Source of the DNA: Mesocentrotus franciscanus
Lineage: Eukaryota > Echinodermata > Echinoidea > Camarodonta > Strongylocentrotidae
Assembly: GCA_037976565.1 (NCBI GenBank)
Contig: CP137686.1
Span: 4,733,876-4,797,875, forward strand
Direction of reading: 5' to 3'
Length of the DNA stretch: 64,000 nucleotides
Each line of letters starts with the position of its first letter. Positions within the stretch are counted from its first letter, which is position 1. The notes under the pieces were generated by a model. That model was not told the origin of the DNA. It worked only from the letters and a program-made list of their open reading frames with translations, and ran no database searches. The translations under genes were made by a program, and so were the position numbers. Positions 31,126 to 41,799 of this stretch are shown piece after piece.

Positions 31126-31830
31126 ATGAAAAGGGGTAATTATGAGAAGGGGAAGGGGCACTTGTAAGGAAAAAGAGCATTTATTAGAAAAGAAAAGGGG
31201 TTCGTGTCAAATAAAAGGGGCAGTTATTAGAGGTGAAAAGGGGACACTCGTCACAGATGAAAAGAGCACTTATCAGGAGGGGAAGGGGCACTTGTCAAAG
31301 TAAAACAAGTATCTCTCAGATTGGTGGCTTTGTATTGCGCACTATAATATGTTATTGACTTAAATATATCTTCTATTTCTTAACAATTTAAAAAAAATTT
31401 TTATATATATATACCAATCATTATTGAATATTTTGATAATAGTTCTGATTTAATAAAACATACAAATAAAAATTAAAAAAAGTATCTCTCAGATTTGAAT
31501 AGGGGCGATTATCGGAGATGAAGGGGGCACTTATCTGTAGTGAAAAGGAGTAACTTCTCTTACCTGAAAAGGGGCATTTATGAGAAAATAGGGGCATACA
31601 AAGAAAAAGGTAAAAGTGGCACCTCTCAGATTTGAATAGGGCAATTATCAGAGGTGAAGGGGGTAATTATCAATAGTGAAAAGGGGCAATTCTCGTAGTT
31701 GAAAAGGGGCCCTTACTAGAGATTAAAAAGGGCACTTACGAGAATGGAAAGTGGACACTTATTTTAAAGGAAAATGGGAACTTGTCAAAGTTAAAGGGGC
31801 ACTTTTCCTATGTAAAAGGGCTTTTTTACG
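31126..31830. repeat. Degenerate GAAAAGGGGCACTTATCAGAG array
   Basis: About twenty variants of GAAAAGGGGCACTTATCAGAG are spaced ~28-35 bp apart, interrupted near 31330-31480 by AT-rich sequence. Conserved cores are AAAAGGGGCA and TTATCAGAG. It is an old minisatellite within the giant element with no coding sense. Confidence 0.75.
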
Positions 31831-33010
31831 GTACTTGAAATTGTGCTCCACCCCCCACCCCGAGGGCCGCTCTGGTCTGCAACCTCCATAGGCTAACAAC
31901 AGAAGAGGATAATAATACCAAGGTTTTGATCCCCAGTCGCAGCTCCAGAGGCTAAGTAGAACTTCATAGTCCATACATGTATGTCTGTTGAATGAAAAGA
32001 GAAAAGAATCAAAGTAAGCACATTGGTACCTACATGTACATTATCTCTATCGTTAAACATTAAAAAGGTCTTGCATGTACATTGTGATTAAAGTGGACAT
32101 GCATGCACATTGATATGAAATCATTGATAGGTAAATGTGAAAGAACTAATGACATCCTCAAAGTACCTAATTAGCTGTATGGACATACAAACGACTTATT
32201 CATACAGCCTACCTGTCAAAACCTCAGCAGGTCAGTAGTTCTCTTCCTATCTGAATTTGTCTCAATTCTCAGGGAAATTAATTGCCTTCATCATTTATTT
32301 TACTGAAGAAGAGCATCATCCTGAAACAAAAAGAAAAAGGTTCATACATCATGATCATGGAAAAGTTATAGATCTACTCCATTGATAATTGATCTTACAT
32401 TCCTTATACTTTATAGTGTCAATCATAATTCACCTTTAAAATTAAAAAAACGGAGGCTCCTTTTATGTAGGCACCCTTCCCCATTCAGTTGCTAGTAATC
32501 ACTGATTCACTGAATTATTTACTCTTTAAAATCAAGAACAAACATTCACATTCTTGCAGTACTATTTCATGAATCTGCTTGCCCCAAGTTGAACTCGCCA
32601 TGTCATGACCCAAGAAAGCCTATAATTAGCCAAGTTAGACCCATTCCTAAATTAAAATCAAGTCTAGATAGTAGACGGCTACATCTAACTTAGTATAGTC
32701 TTAGATAACCAAATGAAAGTTGGCCTAACCTAGTACACCCTGTATAATTATAAGTGTCGACACAACCTGGAATGTAGATTTTAAAACTAAAATGCCCTAA
32801 CCGTTCAAGCCCAACTTTTCAACTCCCTAGCACGTACTGACAAGCCGAGTTGAGCCTGGGACTTTCATAGATGAAGAGTAAAGACCTGTTTCTATGCTGT
32901 GTGTGTGTTTAACTTTAAGACCACGCTACACTAGTTAAATCTAACGTTAGACCCAAGTTAGATTGTCTCTTTTACGTCATCTTCCTAATTGAGCTTTATG
33001 AGAGAGGAAA
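31831..33010. other. Giant-element interior, right side, nothing supported
   Basis: I looked for exons on the minus strand that a right-arm promoter could feed and found none convincing. Confidence 0.4.
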
Positions 33011-33296
33011 AAGTGAACAGAAAATTTACTGCACTGTACTCTGTAGTGCAGTGTACTATGTAGGTCTCTAAGTAAGCTACAGGGCTTTAATTAATCCAAG
33101 GCCACCAAGGCCATGGCCTTGGATGCCCCTGTGACCGGCCTCAATGCCCCTCTCATTGGCCTTGGAGATTTTTTGTGCCCTTTCCAATTCTTCCTATTTG
33201 TGCTGTAATATAAGAATGTGCCCTACACTACAGAATAGTGGCCTTGCCCTAAAAATATTGAAATTTAAGGCCTGAACTTGCTGAAGCTAACTCTAA

Positions 33297-33736
33297 GGTC
33301 GCGTTTATCGACCAAATTTTTGCCTAGAATCAGCGTTTTCAAACGTCTTTCAGGCAATTTTTTAAGGCGATAAACGCAAAGCCCTATTTCAAACGTCTTT
33401 AGATATGGGCATATTGTAACGCCGAAAAAGGTGCGTTTTGAATGTGACATACAGCCAGAATCACGTTTATGAGACACGATAAACGCAAAGCTGTTTTGAA
33501 CCCCACATACAAATCGGACCTTCCCATATAGCTCTATGGACCTTCCCAGGCTAATCCGCTTCCAGGGTCAAACGGCGCAAAGCAGCTGTGCAGAGACAAG
33601 GCCTTTATTTTGAATCGTGAAGAGACGATAAACGCGACATCCCGAGAACACGTTCGTATAGTGGGGTTCGATAGTGGGGTTCGATAGTGGGGTTCGATAT
33701 GTACATATCTGATGGCAAGACCCGATAAACGCACCC
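33297..33736. mobile_element. Harbinger-like insertion, TAA target duplication, in right arm
   Basis: TAA/GGTCGCGTTTATCG and CGATAAACGCACCC/TAA give inverted ends and a 3-bp duplication (33294-33296 and 33737-33739). CGATAAACGC recurs several times inside, and a 16-bp unit GTTCGATAGTGGG is repeated near 33658-33700. It is absent from the left arm, so it arrived after the arms formed. Confidence 0.8.
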
Positions 33737-34120
33737 TAAGTCTAATCTGGTCCAAATTTTTGAGTGTTAGCTATTCTTCTGACCCAAATATGAAATAGTT
33801 AATCAACAGTTGGACCTAAAACTGTAAAAGTAACAAAAAGCTTGGATCATTGATGCAGTGAAGTGATCTACTCGTATCTAATTTTCAGAGATAGTCCCGC
33901 CCGAAAGTTTGGGCCTGGGTGACGATGGCAATCGAGCTGAAATATTACTCACGACGATAAAAACGAATCAAAAGTTCGAGTGTAGATTATTCCTAAATTC
34001 ATCACATATAACAATTTTAAACCACTTCATGATGCACAGACAAACCGCAGATTCATACTATCAGCAGATATGTTTATAAATATTATTCAATTTACGAGAT
34101 TTTAACGTAATTACAGCTGT

Positions 34121-34129
34121 ACTCACCAT
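34121..34129 (-). promoter_or_regulatory. Putative splice donor after ATG, right arm
   Basis: It is the mirror of 24699-24707 and points into the element from the right end. The flanking GAGTTTGAGTTTTTCTTTG is also conserved. Confidence 0.4.
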
Positions 34130-34483
34130 CAAACTTTCAAAGAAAAACTCAAACTCTCACTCTGTGCAGGTGACGTCATACATTAACTATATGCATGCAG
34201 CGAAAGTCTTGTCTTCAGGCAATCGTACGTTTAAAAAAATTCCATCACAGATATGAGAATAATTTCTTATTAAAATCATGGGAATGATTACAGTTATCAA
34301 TCATACCCAAATCTGCATACAAAAAAGAAGGAGAATAGTGATACAGAGACTTATTAACCGCACGTAGGATTTCTGATAAGAGCACAAAATGGAAAGGTGC
34401 CTGGAATAAAGAATAATAATAACAGTCCAACTCATGAATATTCATATTATGGGTGGTACCACCATTGCCACATTTGCATGTAC

Positions 34484-35225
34484 AATCATTATTTATATAT
34501 AATGGTTTTGCGCTTTTCATTATATATTATATAATGGAAGTGCGCTTTTCATTATATATATATAATGGAAATGCGCTTTTTATTATATATGTATAAAAGG
34601 TTCGTGAACAGTTATTATTTATAAATAATAAAGAGGGAATCGTTATTATTTATAAATAATGGAAATGTGAATTGCAATTATTTATAAATAATGGCAATTA
34701 TTTATAAACAATGAAAATGGGAATCGTAATTATTTATAAATAATACAATTTAGAAATGTAATTATTTATAAATAATGAAAATATGAATTGTAATTATTTA
34801 TAAATAATAGCAATTATATATAAATAATGTTAATGTATTTTGTCATTATATATAAATAATGAAGATATGATTTGTAATTATTTATATATAATGGCAATTA
34901 TATATAAATAATGAAACGTACTTTGTCATTATTTATAAATAATGGAAATGTGAATTGTAATTATTTATAAATAATGGCAATTATATATAAATAATGAAAC
35001 GTACTTTTGTCATTATTTATAAATAATGGAAATGTGAATTGTAATTATTTATAAATAATGAAGTATGAATTGTAATTATTTATAAATAATGAAGTATGAA
35101 TTGTAATTATTTATAAATAATGAAACTGGGTTAAGAATTATTTACAAATAAAATTGTACATTTACTTGCATTATATGTAAATAATGGTTATTATTTGTTA
35201 AATAATGATTATATAACATATAATT
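34484..35225. repeat. Array of the 16-bp palindrome, right arm
   Basis: It mirrors 23601-24340 in unit order and spacer sequence, with a few ATATAT/TTTATA swaps and small indels. A unit-by-unit match shows the arms were copied as wholes. Confidence 0.95.
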
Positions 35226-35266
35226 TGTCTATATAATAGTTTTACAAACGGCGCCTCATAGTTTAT

Positions 35267-35969
35267 TACGTGATGAGTGGTCTGATTTACGCGTGATGAC
35301 CTTTCACTGGTTATAAGGTTTCAGCCCCTTCCCTGTTTCCGCTGAGACTGTGTGTAGATTGGTGCATATTACATCTCCCTGCTGACAGAACGTAGGTCTA
35401 CGTGCGATTATATTTCGACTTCTACTATTACGCGAGCAATGTGCAGACAATGTCAGTCTGATAGTTTGTTGAAATGTGTGGTACATCATACAGTTTCACG
35501 AAGTTTGGTTTAATGTTGTCCCTGTTGTTAAAATGATATGCCAGTCTTTAAGATTTATCTTCACAAAATTTGTCTTGTTTTCATCATAGTCTTGTCGAAT
35601 AAAATCATCCTCTGTGCTTGATTAATATGTTAAAAAGGTAACGTTATGGACATTCTATGGTTTGGTTTAATTTTCCGTATAAAACACATATGAACATTTA
35701 AAAAAATGATAATTACTTTAACAGAATATTTACGGATGGATCGCTATATTTACAGCAATAATTTATTTATTAAATGGCTCTGTTCTTCCTAGAGCTCCAG
35801 AAGAAAAAAGGAACAAAAGAAACAGGAAAAGACAGAAGAAAATAATTAAACATGCATGAACATAATACAAAATATGGAATAAACATATACATAAATTATA
35901 CATGACATGAATGTAACACAAAATATCACAAATATATCGTACGCTCATATACTATGAAAACATGTCAAC
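35267..35969. other. Flank of the giant element, nothing supported
   Basis: This is AT-rich sequence without a recognised gene or repeat. Confidence 0.4.
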
Positions 35970-36180
35970 CTTAATGAATAATAATAATATTGGTTGTTTT
36001 TACGGCGCACATATTCCACCACGCAAGGTGCTCAAGGCGCGGTGCTCCATGCAGTTCTGCTACAAGTGCTAGGCTACCGTTTTTGGTGCTCACAGCATTC
36101 AAGAAATTCCTTCCTATACCGGTACCCATCTGGTCATTCGATTGCATTGTGAAAGAAACGGTGTGAAATCGATCAGAAAA
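35970..36180 (-). mobile_element. SINE with GCGCCTTGAGCACC tail and (ATT)n end
   Basis: On the minus strand it reads AATTTCTTGAATGCTGTGAG, CACCAAAAACGGTAGCC, then GCGCCTTGAGCACC, GTGGTGGAATATGTGCGCCG and an ATT run. The paired GCGC motifs and ATT tail parallel the SINE at 7437-7724, but the body differs. The 5' limit is uncertain. Confidence 0.6.
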
Positions 36181-36330
36181 GTTGATCATCTAGCATATAA
36201 GTATATTGGTGCGTACTGCAAGGTTCTGGAATCATCAAAATGATAAGAAATTTAGCCCAGTCTTGGTAAACGTAACAAGCACTGTACACAGAAAGATGTA
36301 TATGGGACTACACAAACATGTGGTATAAAA
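36128..36330. repeat. Dispersed ~180-bp repeat, copy 1
   Basis: It shares CATTGTGAAAGAAACG, TGATCATCTAGCATATA, CTGCAAGGTTCTGGAATCAT, CACTGTACACAGAAAG and GACTACAC with 54430-54612. It shares a more diverged version with 43995-44190. No ends were resolved. Confidence 0.75.
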
Positions 36331-37726
36331 AGATACCATGATGTAGATAATACAAAGTATAAAAGACAGACTGATGTTATAAATAATAACGATTGATGTG
36401 ATGCCAAGTAAACCGGTGAAAGGATTATGTGCCTCAGCGTTTTTGATGAAATCCTTTTTCTTTTAAAGAGAAGGTTCATTGATTTTGAAAACTAACTTTA
36501 TTGTCATTATTGCAAAGGTGAAACTTTGATTGGACAAGGTTATCAAAATTCAATGCTTGAAATCATTCGAAGTAATGATTATTATCAATTATAAAACGCT
36601 TAAATACAGCCCCGGCATAGCACCTGAAAAGCTCTCCGATCGCTGCTGAGATGTGTGACGTCACATGTTGAACATGATTTGCACAAGCAGACGATGTCCC
36701 ATGACATCTCACACATTTTCAGTGCCTGTTTTATCATCTTCTCTTCAGTTATTTCTCTTACTTCACTACGTACCCTAAGGCTAAATGTTTAATCTATTGC
36801 CTCACTCTAAACCCCGCGCATGGTATTATTTTGATGATAAATGCAATATAAAGGAATCCGTCGCTTGTAAACAAAATAAGACGCCATTGTATTCAAATGC
36901 CGTCCATGCTATCATTCCGGGGTTTTTTTTAATTTGAAAGTGTGGTTTCTTTGATTGCTCATTAACCCCTATCCTGTGTATTTACAAACAAAAGAATTTA
37001 GTTATCAACATCGGTTTCATATCCCTTTTTGAATTTCATCACATTTACATACACTAAACCCGTTATAATTTGAGAAATAATAGCATTGCAATTATGTTCA
37101 TTCTTTATGGGATGTCGTCTGCTTGGGCAGGATTGGTTCATATTGTGACGGCATTAAAACATCGTTATTTTTCTGGCGAATCTCTCGCATATCCCAGATG
37201 CTATGTAGGCGGTTTTATTTGTATTTTTATAAATCACCCGATATGTAGTTGACCTAAAACTTGTATGATGGCCATCTGTTAGCTAGCTTACCAGTTTCTA
37301 GTGATACGTTATTTGCCATATTTGTGATTTTCTTTGAACCGGCACTTTAAACCTCACAAATTGATGATGTTGAATATGTTCAGTTTCCTATTTCAGACTG
37401 TCTCGGATGTGAAACTTTCGTTTCATTTGTTGCGATGATGGAGTTCAAATATCTTTCTTTTGCTAAACATTGGGAAACAACTGTGTGATGACTCGAAGGA
37501 TGATGACGGAGTTTATAGATGGCTCACCCCAAAATTAAAAGATCAAAGTGAAAGATTGGCATAGTGAAACACGCATGAAATTAGATAATTGGATCACCAA
37601 CCGATTTAGCAGGAACTCAATCAAACACGAATTATAGGAAATTGACAATTTGAACTTAGGAAGTGGTAAGTGCATGTCTGATTCCTGTACATTATAAAAA
37701 TGAATGGAAAAGTATTTAGTAGTCTT
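36331..37726. other. Non-coding, nothing supported
   Basis: No gene, RNA or clear repeat was identified. Confidence 0.4.
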
Positions 37727-38263
37727 TTAAAGATACTATGTCCCTTTCGCAGCCAACATCAAATTCTGTAGAACTTTGCAGGAATTATGAATATGTCATG
37801 TATGTCCTATCTGTGAAATTTAAACGTTAGCAGTGTCCTAATATTCAAATTATGCAAGGAAACCCGTTTACTTGCTAGACTTCACTGTCAGACACTATTG
37901 ATTGACTGGCTGGCTTTTTTTCTTTGGTAATAACATACATAAAATGAGCTGTAACAGGTACATGAGCATTTGTGTACATCAATAACCCACTACTTGTAAT
38001 GGCCAAAATTAAACTGATTGAATCTTTGTCCAGCACAAAACGTACGACCATTAGGTAAAAGGGTCTAAAAATCAGACTATTACTTAGGTGATTGCAATCA
38101 CTTAAGTCGATTCGACAACTAATGGTCGTTATTTTCCTACTAAAAAACATTTTCAAGCCCTTTCGTTAGGAGGGAAGTTCTAAATCAGTATTGTCTTTCA
38201 AATGTCGTTGGAATTTAACCTTTTCATTTTTTGGGGCCTGCAAATGGGACATAGTACCTTTAA
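37727..38263 (+). mobile_element. TTAA-bounded MITE (ACTATGTCCC family), copy 1
   Basis: The ends are TTAAAGATACTATGTCCCTT and TGGGACATAGTACCTTTAA, with GCAGCC and GGCCTGC next to them. At 537 bp it is the reference copy. Others are at 46434-46905, 54995-55537 and 56299-56831. Shared internal sequence includes AACTTTGCAGGAATTATG, CTTCACTGTCAGACACTATT and GTACATGAGCATTTG. No protein is encoded. Confidence 0.9.
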
Positions 38264-41200
38264 TAAGTGTCATACAACATTTCGTTATGAATGTGTTAGG
38301 AAAAGTATAATTGTTTACTAGTGTCCTCCATAAAAACCGGTCTAGATCTTTGTTGATTAGCCCTTTCGAGAGAATCATTCTACTCTGAATTTGGAGAGTA
38401 CATGACTTTGAACATGTATTCCCAAATAGCAAACGAGTCGCATGGCAAAAAAGTATCATTCTCCTGGTAGTTTAAAACTCTTAGACCTATTACTATGACG
38501 ACGTATAAAAAAAAGTCAATATCATCAATATCTTGGCTTGTTACCTTCCAACTGCACAATGATTCGTGTTATTGTGCCTCGGGGTTGTATTCGTATGTTC
38601 TTAATGATTGGCATGTGCTGTTTTGAATTGCCCTCCTGATGGAAACTTGCGGCATAGAATGTTCATTGCCCCCTATGATGAGGCCTGGGTCGAGGTCAAA
38701 GGTCACTTGCAATGCTGACAAGTTGGGGCATATTGCAGCAAGGTGTGCACTTCATGCTGTATCGTTTTATTTCACAGATGTTCCGATTCCCAGGTGAAAA
38801 TCTCGAGGAAACTTCCTTCAGTTGTTCTATTTTTCGCTAGCATTAGTCTAGTTACCAAGCAGAGTGAAATGTTTTTTTACAGCTATTCTCCTCAAAGGCC
38901 ATACTATACTTCAGCTAATTTCTGTAAATAAAAATAGATACAGCCTATCATATCAGTTGGGAGAGGCGAGCTGGGGAGGTTGGGGACTTCCCTTACCCTA
39001 TCAACTGCCAGAGAAAGTGCGAGAGAGAGAGAGAGAGAGGGGAGAGGGAGAGAAGACAGAGAGAGAAAGAGAAGAGGGAGAGAAGAGAAGACAGAGAGAG
39101 AGAGAGAGAGGTGGGGGGTGGGACGGAAACATTATTGTGAAGAAGGAAAGAAATAGTCACCCTTCTCTTCCCAAGGGAAGCTTCCTGGTACTATATAGTG
39201 TCACCCCAATGAATGACTGGACTCATGCTATGCCGGGCATGTAATGGTAGGGCGGCATATAGAGTTACAATGTGGTACCCAACTTGTGCCTGTAATGTTG
39301 TGGCAGCTAGGGCCTGGACAAAGTTTGAAATCCTCTTTTATCAGATGTTACACAGCTGCTTTAGAGACAGGTTAATTGAATCCACTTTGGTTAAAGGATT
39401 GTTATAGGGGCCTGATTCTCTTTCGTGATCTGAAGTGTTTGAAGAAAAAAAAATGGCCCAGCCCATTATTCCACGGAAAGGGCAGAGGGAGGGAGGGGGG
39501 TGTCCTCCATAAAAACCGGTCTTAACTTTAAATGATTAGTGGTAATATTTGTTTGTTTGATCTGATGGAAAAGAAACATTCGGAAGCAAAAGGGAGGTAC
39601 ATATTTAACAGTGTCTGTACGCTAATCAATCTGAATTTGAGTTCCCGGATGTGACTCATGTATCTCTCTTTAGTTTCAAGCTGCGTGTCTTAGTATGGCG
39701 TGTGTGCAAAAAAAGGCATACCGCAGGTTGCAAGCACTGATAATAACTAGTAGTATTACAGGTTCTAAAAATAATGTAGGACCAGGGGATTATAGGGCTG
39801 TAGACTAACATTTCCCTAGTAGGACTAGGACTAGCCATAGGACAGTACACTACACATCATAACTAGAGCAAATATAGCCATCACTGTGATGTTTCTTGTC
39901 TGACTCTAGTTAGCAGGCATAAACCCTTGTCAATGTCAGTCATATCTCGTACTTATTAGTTTTTAAGTCCATGGTGTTATGTATATTGTAGCTCTCAAAA
40001 CCCGAGCAGAGCTGGGGACAAAGTAAGGTAAGGCTCAAAACTTTGCAGCATCGTGTTTTAGTCTATGCCTGAAGACCAAAAGCCAAGGACTGTAATAGGC
40101 CTATGGCTATGGGAGCAGGACATGTACTAGGCTATACTAGACATGTGACTTTATCTTAGGGCAAAATAGTAGACCTACCTTCCAAAGTTCCCTATTCTCG
40201 ATGAAAATGCACGCGTGCGAAAAATGGCAGCGAGATCATCAAATTTACACCTTGGTTCAGGTGCACCATGTCATCAGTCAGATTGCCGACATGACCAGGA
40301 CCAATTTTTTTCCGGCAGTCACAGTCATGAACCCTGCAGCTACAGAGGTCAGTCAAGGTGTAGAGTCTCCTCATTAAATTTAAAATAACAAAACATGTTG
40401 TGTTGGAAAACTTTGAAGGTGTCTACAGTTTTCTATCAATTATCAAACATCCTGAAGTAATAATCTCCTAGCAAAATTTTTTCTAAGGGGGAGGGGGGAG
40501 GAGCTGGCCCGGCCTGCACATGTAAACTGTACCGACGAAAAATGAATAACTTCATTATGAATCTTCGTCACGAGTAGTGATGGAGCCACATTGTGAGTCG
40601 TGAGGGAGCTGAAAACAATATAATTTCTAAAGCTCCTTGGAATTAGCGCATGCACGTGCAGGGATACCATGTGTGTGGTTCTTATACAGGCCATAGTCAC
40701 ATTAATTTTGTGCAATGCATGAGATTTCCAGCAAGATTAAGTCAATTTTTCTTTATTTTTTCTCCGTTGAAAACACCAAAATTTACATCAATTTTTAAGT
40801 ACTACACATAATCAACATTTTCCAATTGCTTCTAGTTGTAGACCGTTTCTTGTAAAGGAGGAGAACAGAACAAACAGTAGCTGCGTCGAGCAACTACTGT
40901 AAACTAGGAATGTCCTCCAGCCGCGAGGTTCCCGTTGGTTTCCCTCGAAAATCTTCCCGCTAATCTCATCTCATCTTCACATGACCCTTCTGACAGCAGT
41001 ATGACATTTAAGGTCACTATCATGAAAATAATGTTATCTTACCATCAAGATGCTGCATTTATCCGCTTTTCATGTCTTACATCTCACTCAGTCACACCAC
41101 CAGATCGACTCTACACCGAATCCAATCCAACCAATTTCTGACCATTCGTGGTAATGTAACTGTTCGTTCGATCTGTTGTCGGTCCGGTGTCGGTTTCGTT

Positions 41201-41799
41201 GATGTGACTGAGGTATTAAGTATGAAGCTTACACATATTTCTATTTGATCTGGGCCATTTAATAACTTTTAAACAGTTACAATTAATTCCATCTTCTCCA
41301 AATTAATTGTTTTCCCTACAATCAATATAATCTTTAGTATTTTCCAATAAATAGTAATTTAGGCGGTTGATTTAATATGTTGTATGGTAATAGTTGCAGC
41401 ATAATTTGAGGTAGAAATTATTAGGTAGGTATTATTATTATTATTATTATTTTTTTGGGGGGGGGGAGTACACGGAAAGTTTCTTCACGGGTGCATGGCG
41501 GAACCCCCCTCCCCCGCCCGCCCCGCTAAGAAAAAAGAAAATGGTCGTACACAGTAGTAGTAGTAGCTGTCTGTCGCGAAGCGACAATGACCGCCTTCAC
41601 TTTCATGAAGGCTGCTTGCAAAGGTGGGTAAGTACCGGTAGCTCTTGCAAGTTACTAACGGCACTCTCTCGGGGAACTGGTGGCAGTTTCACACCGGCGA
41701 GGACAAGCCAGGACGGGTGTGAACCACCAGACCCTGCAGTGACTGGTCGAAGGATGTCGGGAGTTCCATATCGTCAATCGACCTCAATGCTAAATAAGA
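38264..41799. other. Repeat-poor non-coding stretch
   Basis: It contains a single AGGTCAAAGGTCA (38693-38705) outside the tandem families, a (GA)n tract at 39019-39112, a small stem near 40870-40905 (ACAGTAGCTGCG..GCAACTACTGT), ATT and G runs near 41430-41466, and a GC-rich 250-bp block at 41540-41790 that looks like part of a retroelement but was not identified. No gene is supported. Confidence 0.4.
39019..39112. repeat. (GA)n microsatellite
   Basis: The tract is GAGAGAGAGA with GGGAGAG interruptions. Confidence 0.9.

Larger units (their letters stand above)
23571..35260. mobile_element. Giant 11.7-kb DNA element with long inverted arms and 6-bp target duplication
   Basis: The termini are TATGAGGCGCCGTTTGTAAA on the left and the exact reverse complement on the right. 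GTTTAT stands immediately outside at both ends (23565-23570 and 35261-35266). Arms match for about 1.7 kb or more (23571 to ~25265 versus ~33010 to 35260), nearly base for base in the outer kilobase. Each arm holds an array of a 16-bp AT palindrome and an inward-facing ATG/GTGAGT site. Between the arms lie a multi-exon gene of unknown product on the + strand (25774-29219), a degenerate minisatellite (31126-31830), a tandem-unit repeat and other debris. A Harbinger-like insertion interrupts the right arm. I recognise no transposase, integrase, polymerase or capsid gene. The long TIR and 6-bp duplication recall Polinton/Maverick, but its gene set is missing. Confidence 0.85.
33010..35260 (-). 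repeat. Right inverted arm of the giant element
   Basis: This is the reverse complement of 23571-25265, lengthened by the 440-bp insertion at 33297-33736 and by other segments, including one with the 18-bp palindrome CCAAGGCCATGGCCTTGG (~33103). The outer part is nearly identical to the left arm, with occasional single-base changes and short indels. Confidence 0.85.

Noticed and set aside
23571..35260. Calling the giant element a Polinton/Maverick
   Set aside because: The 6-bp duplication and long TIRs fit, but no polymerase B, integrase, ATPase, protease or capsid gene is seen, the unit is shorter than usual, and the termini start TATGAG.
38864..39244. 126-residue frame rich in RERERE/GEK
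   Set aside because: Most of it is translation of a GA microsatellite.
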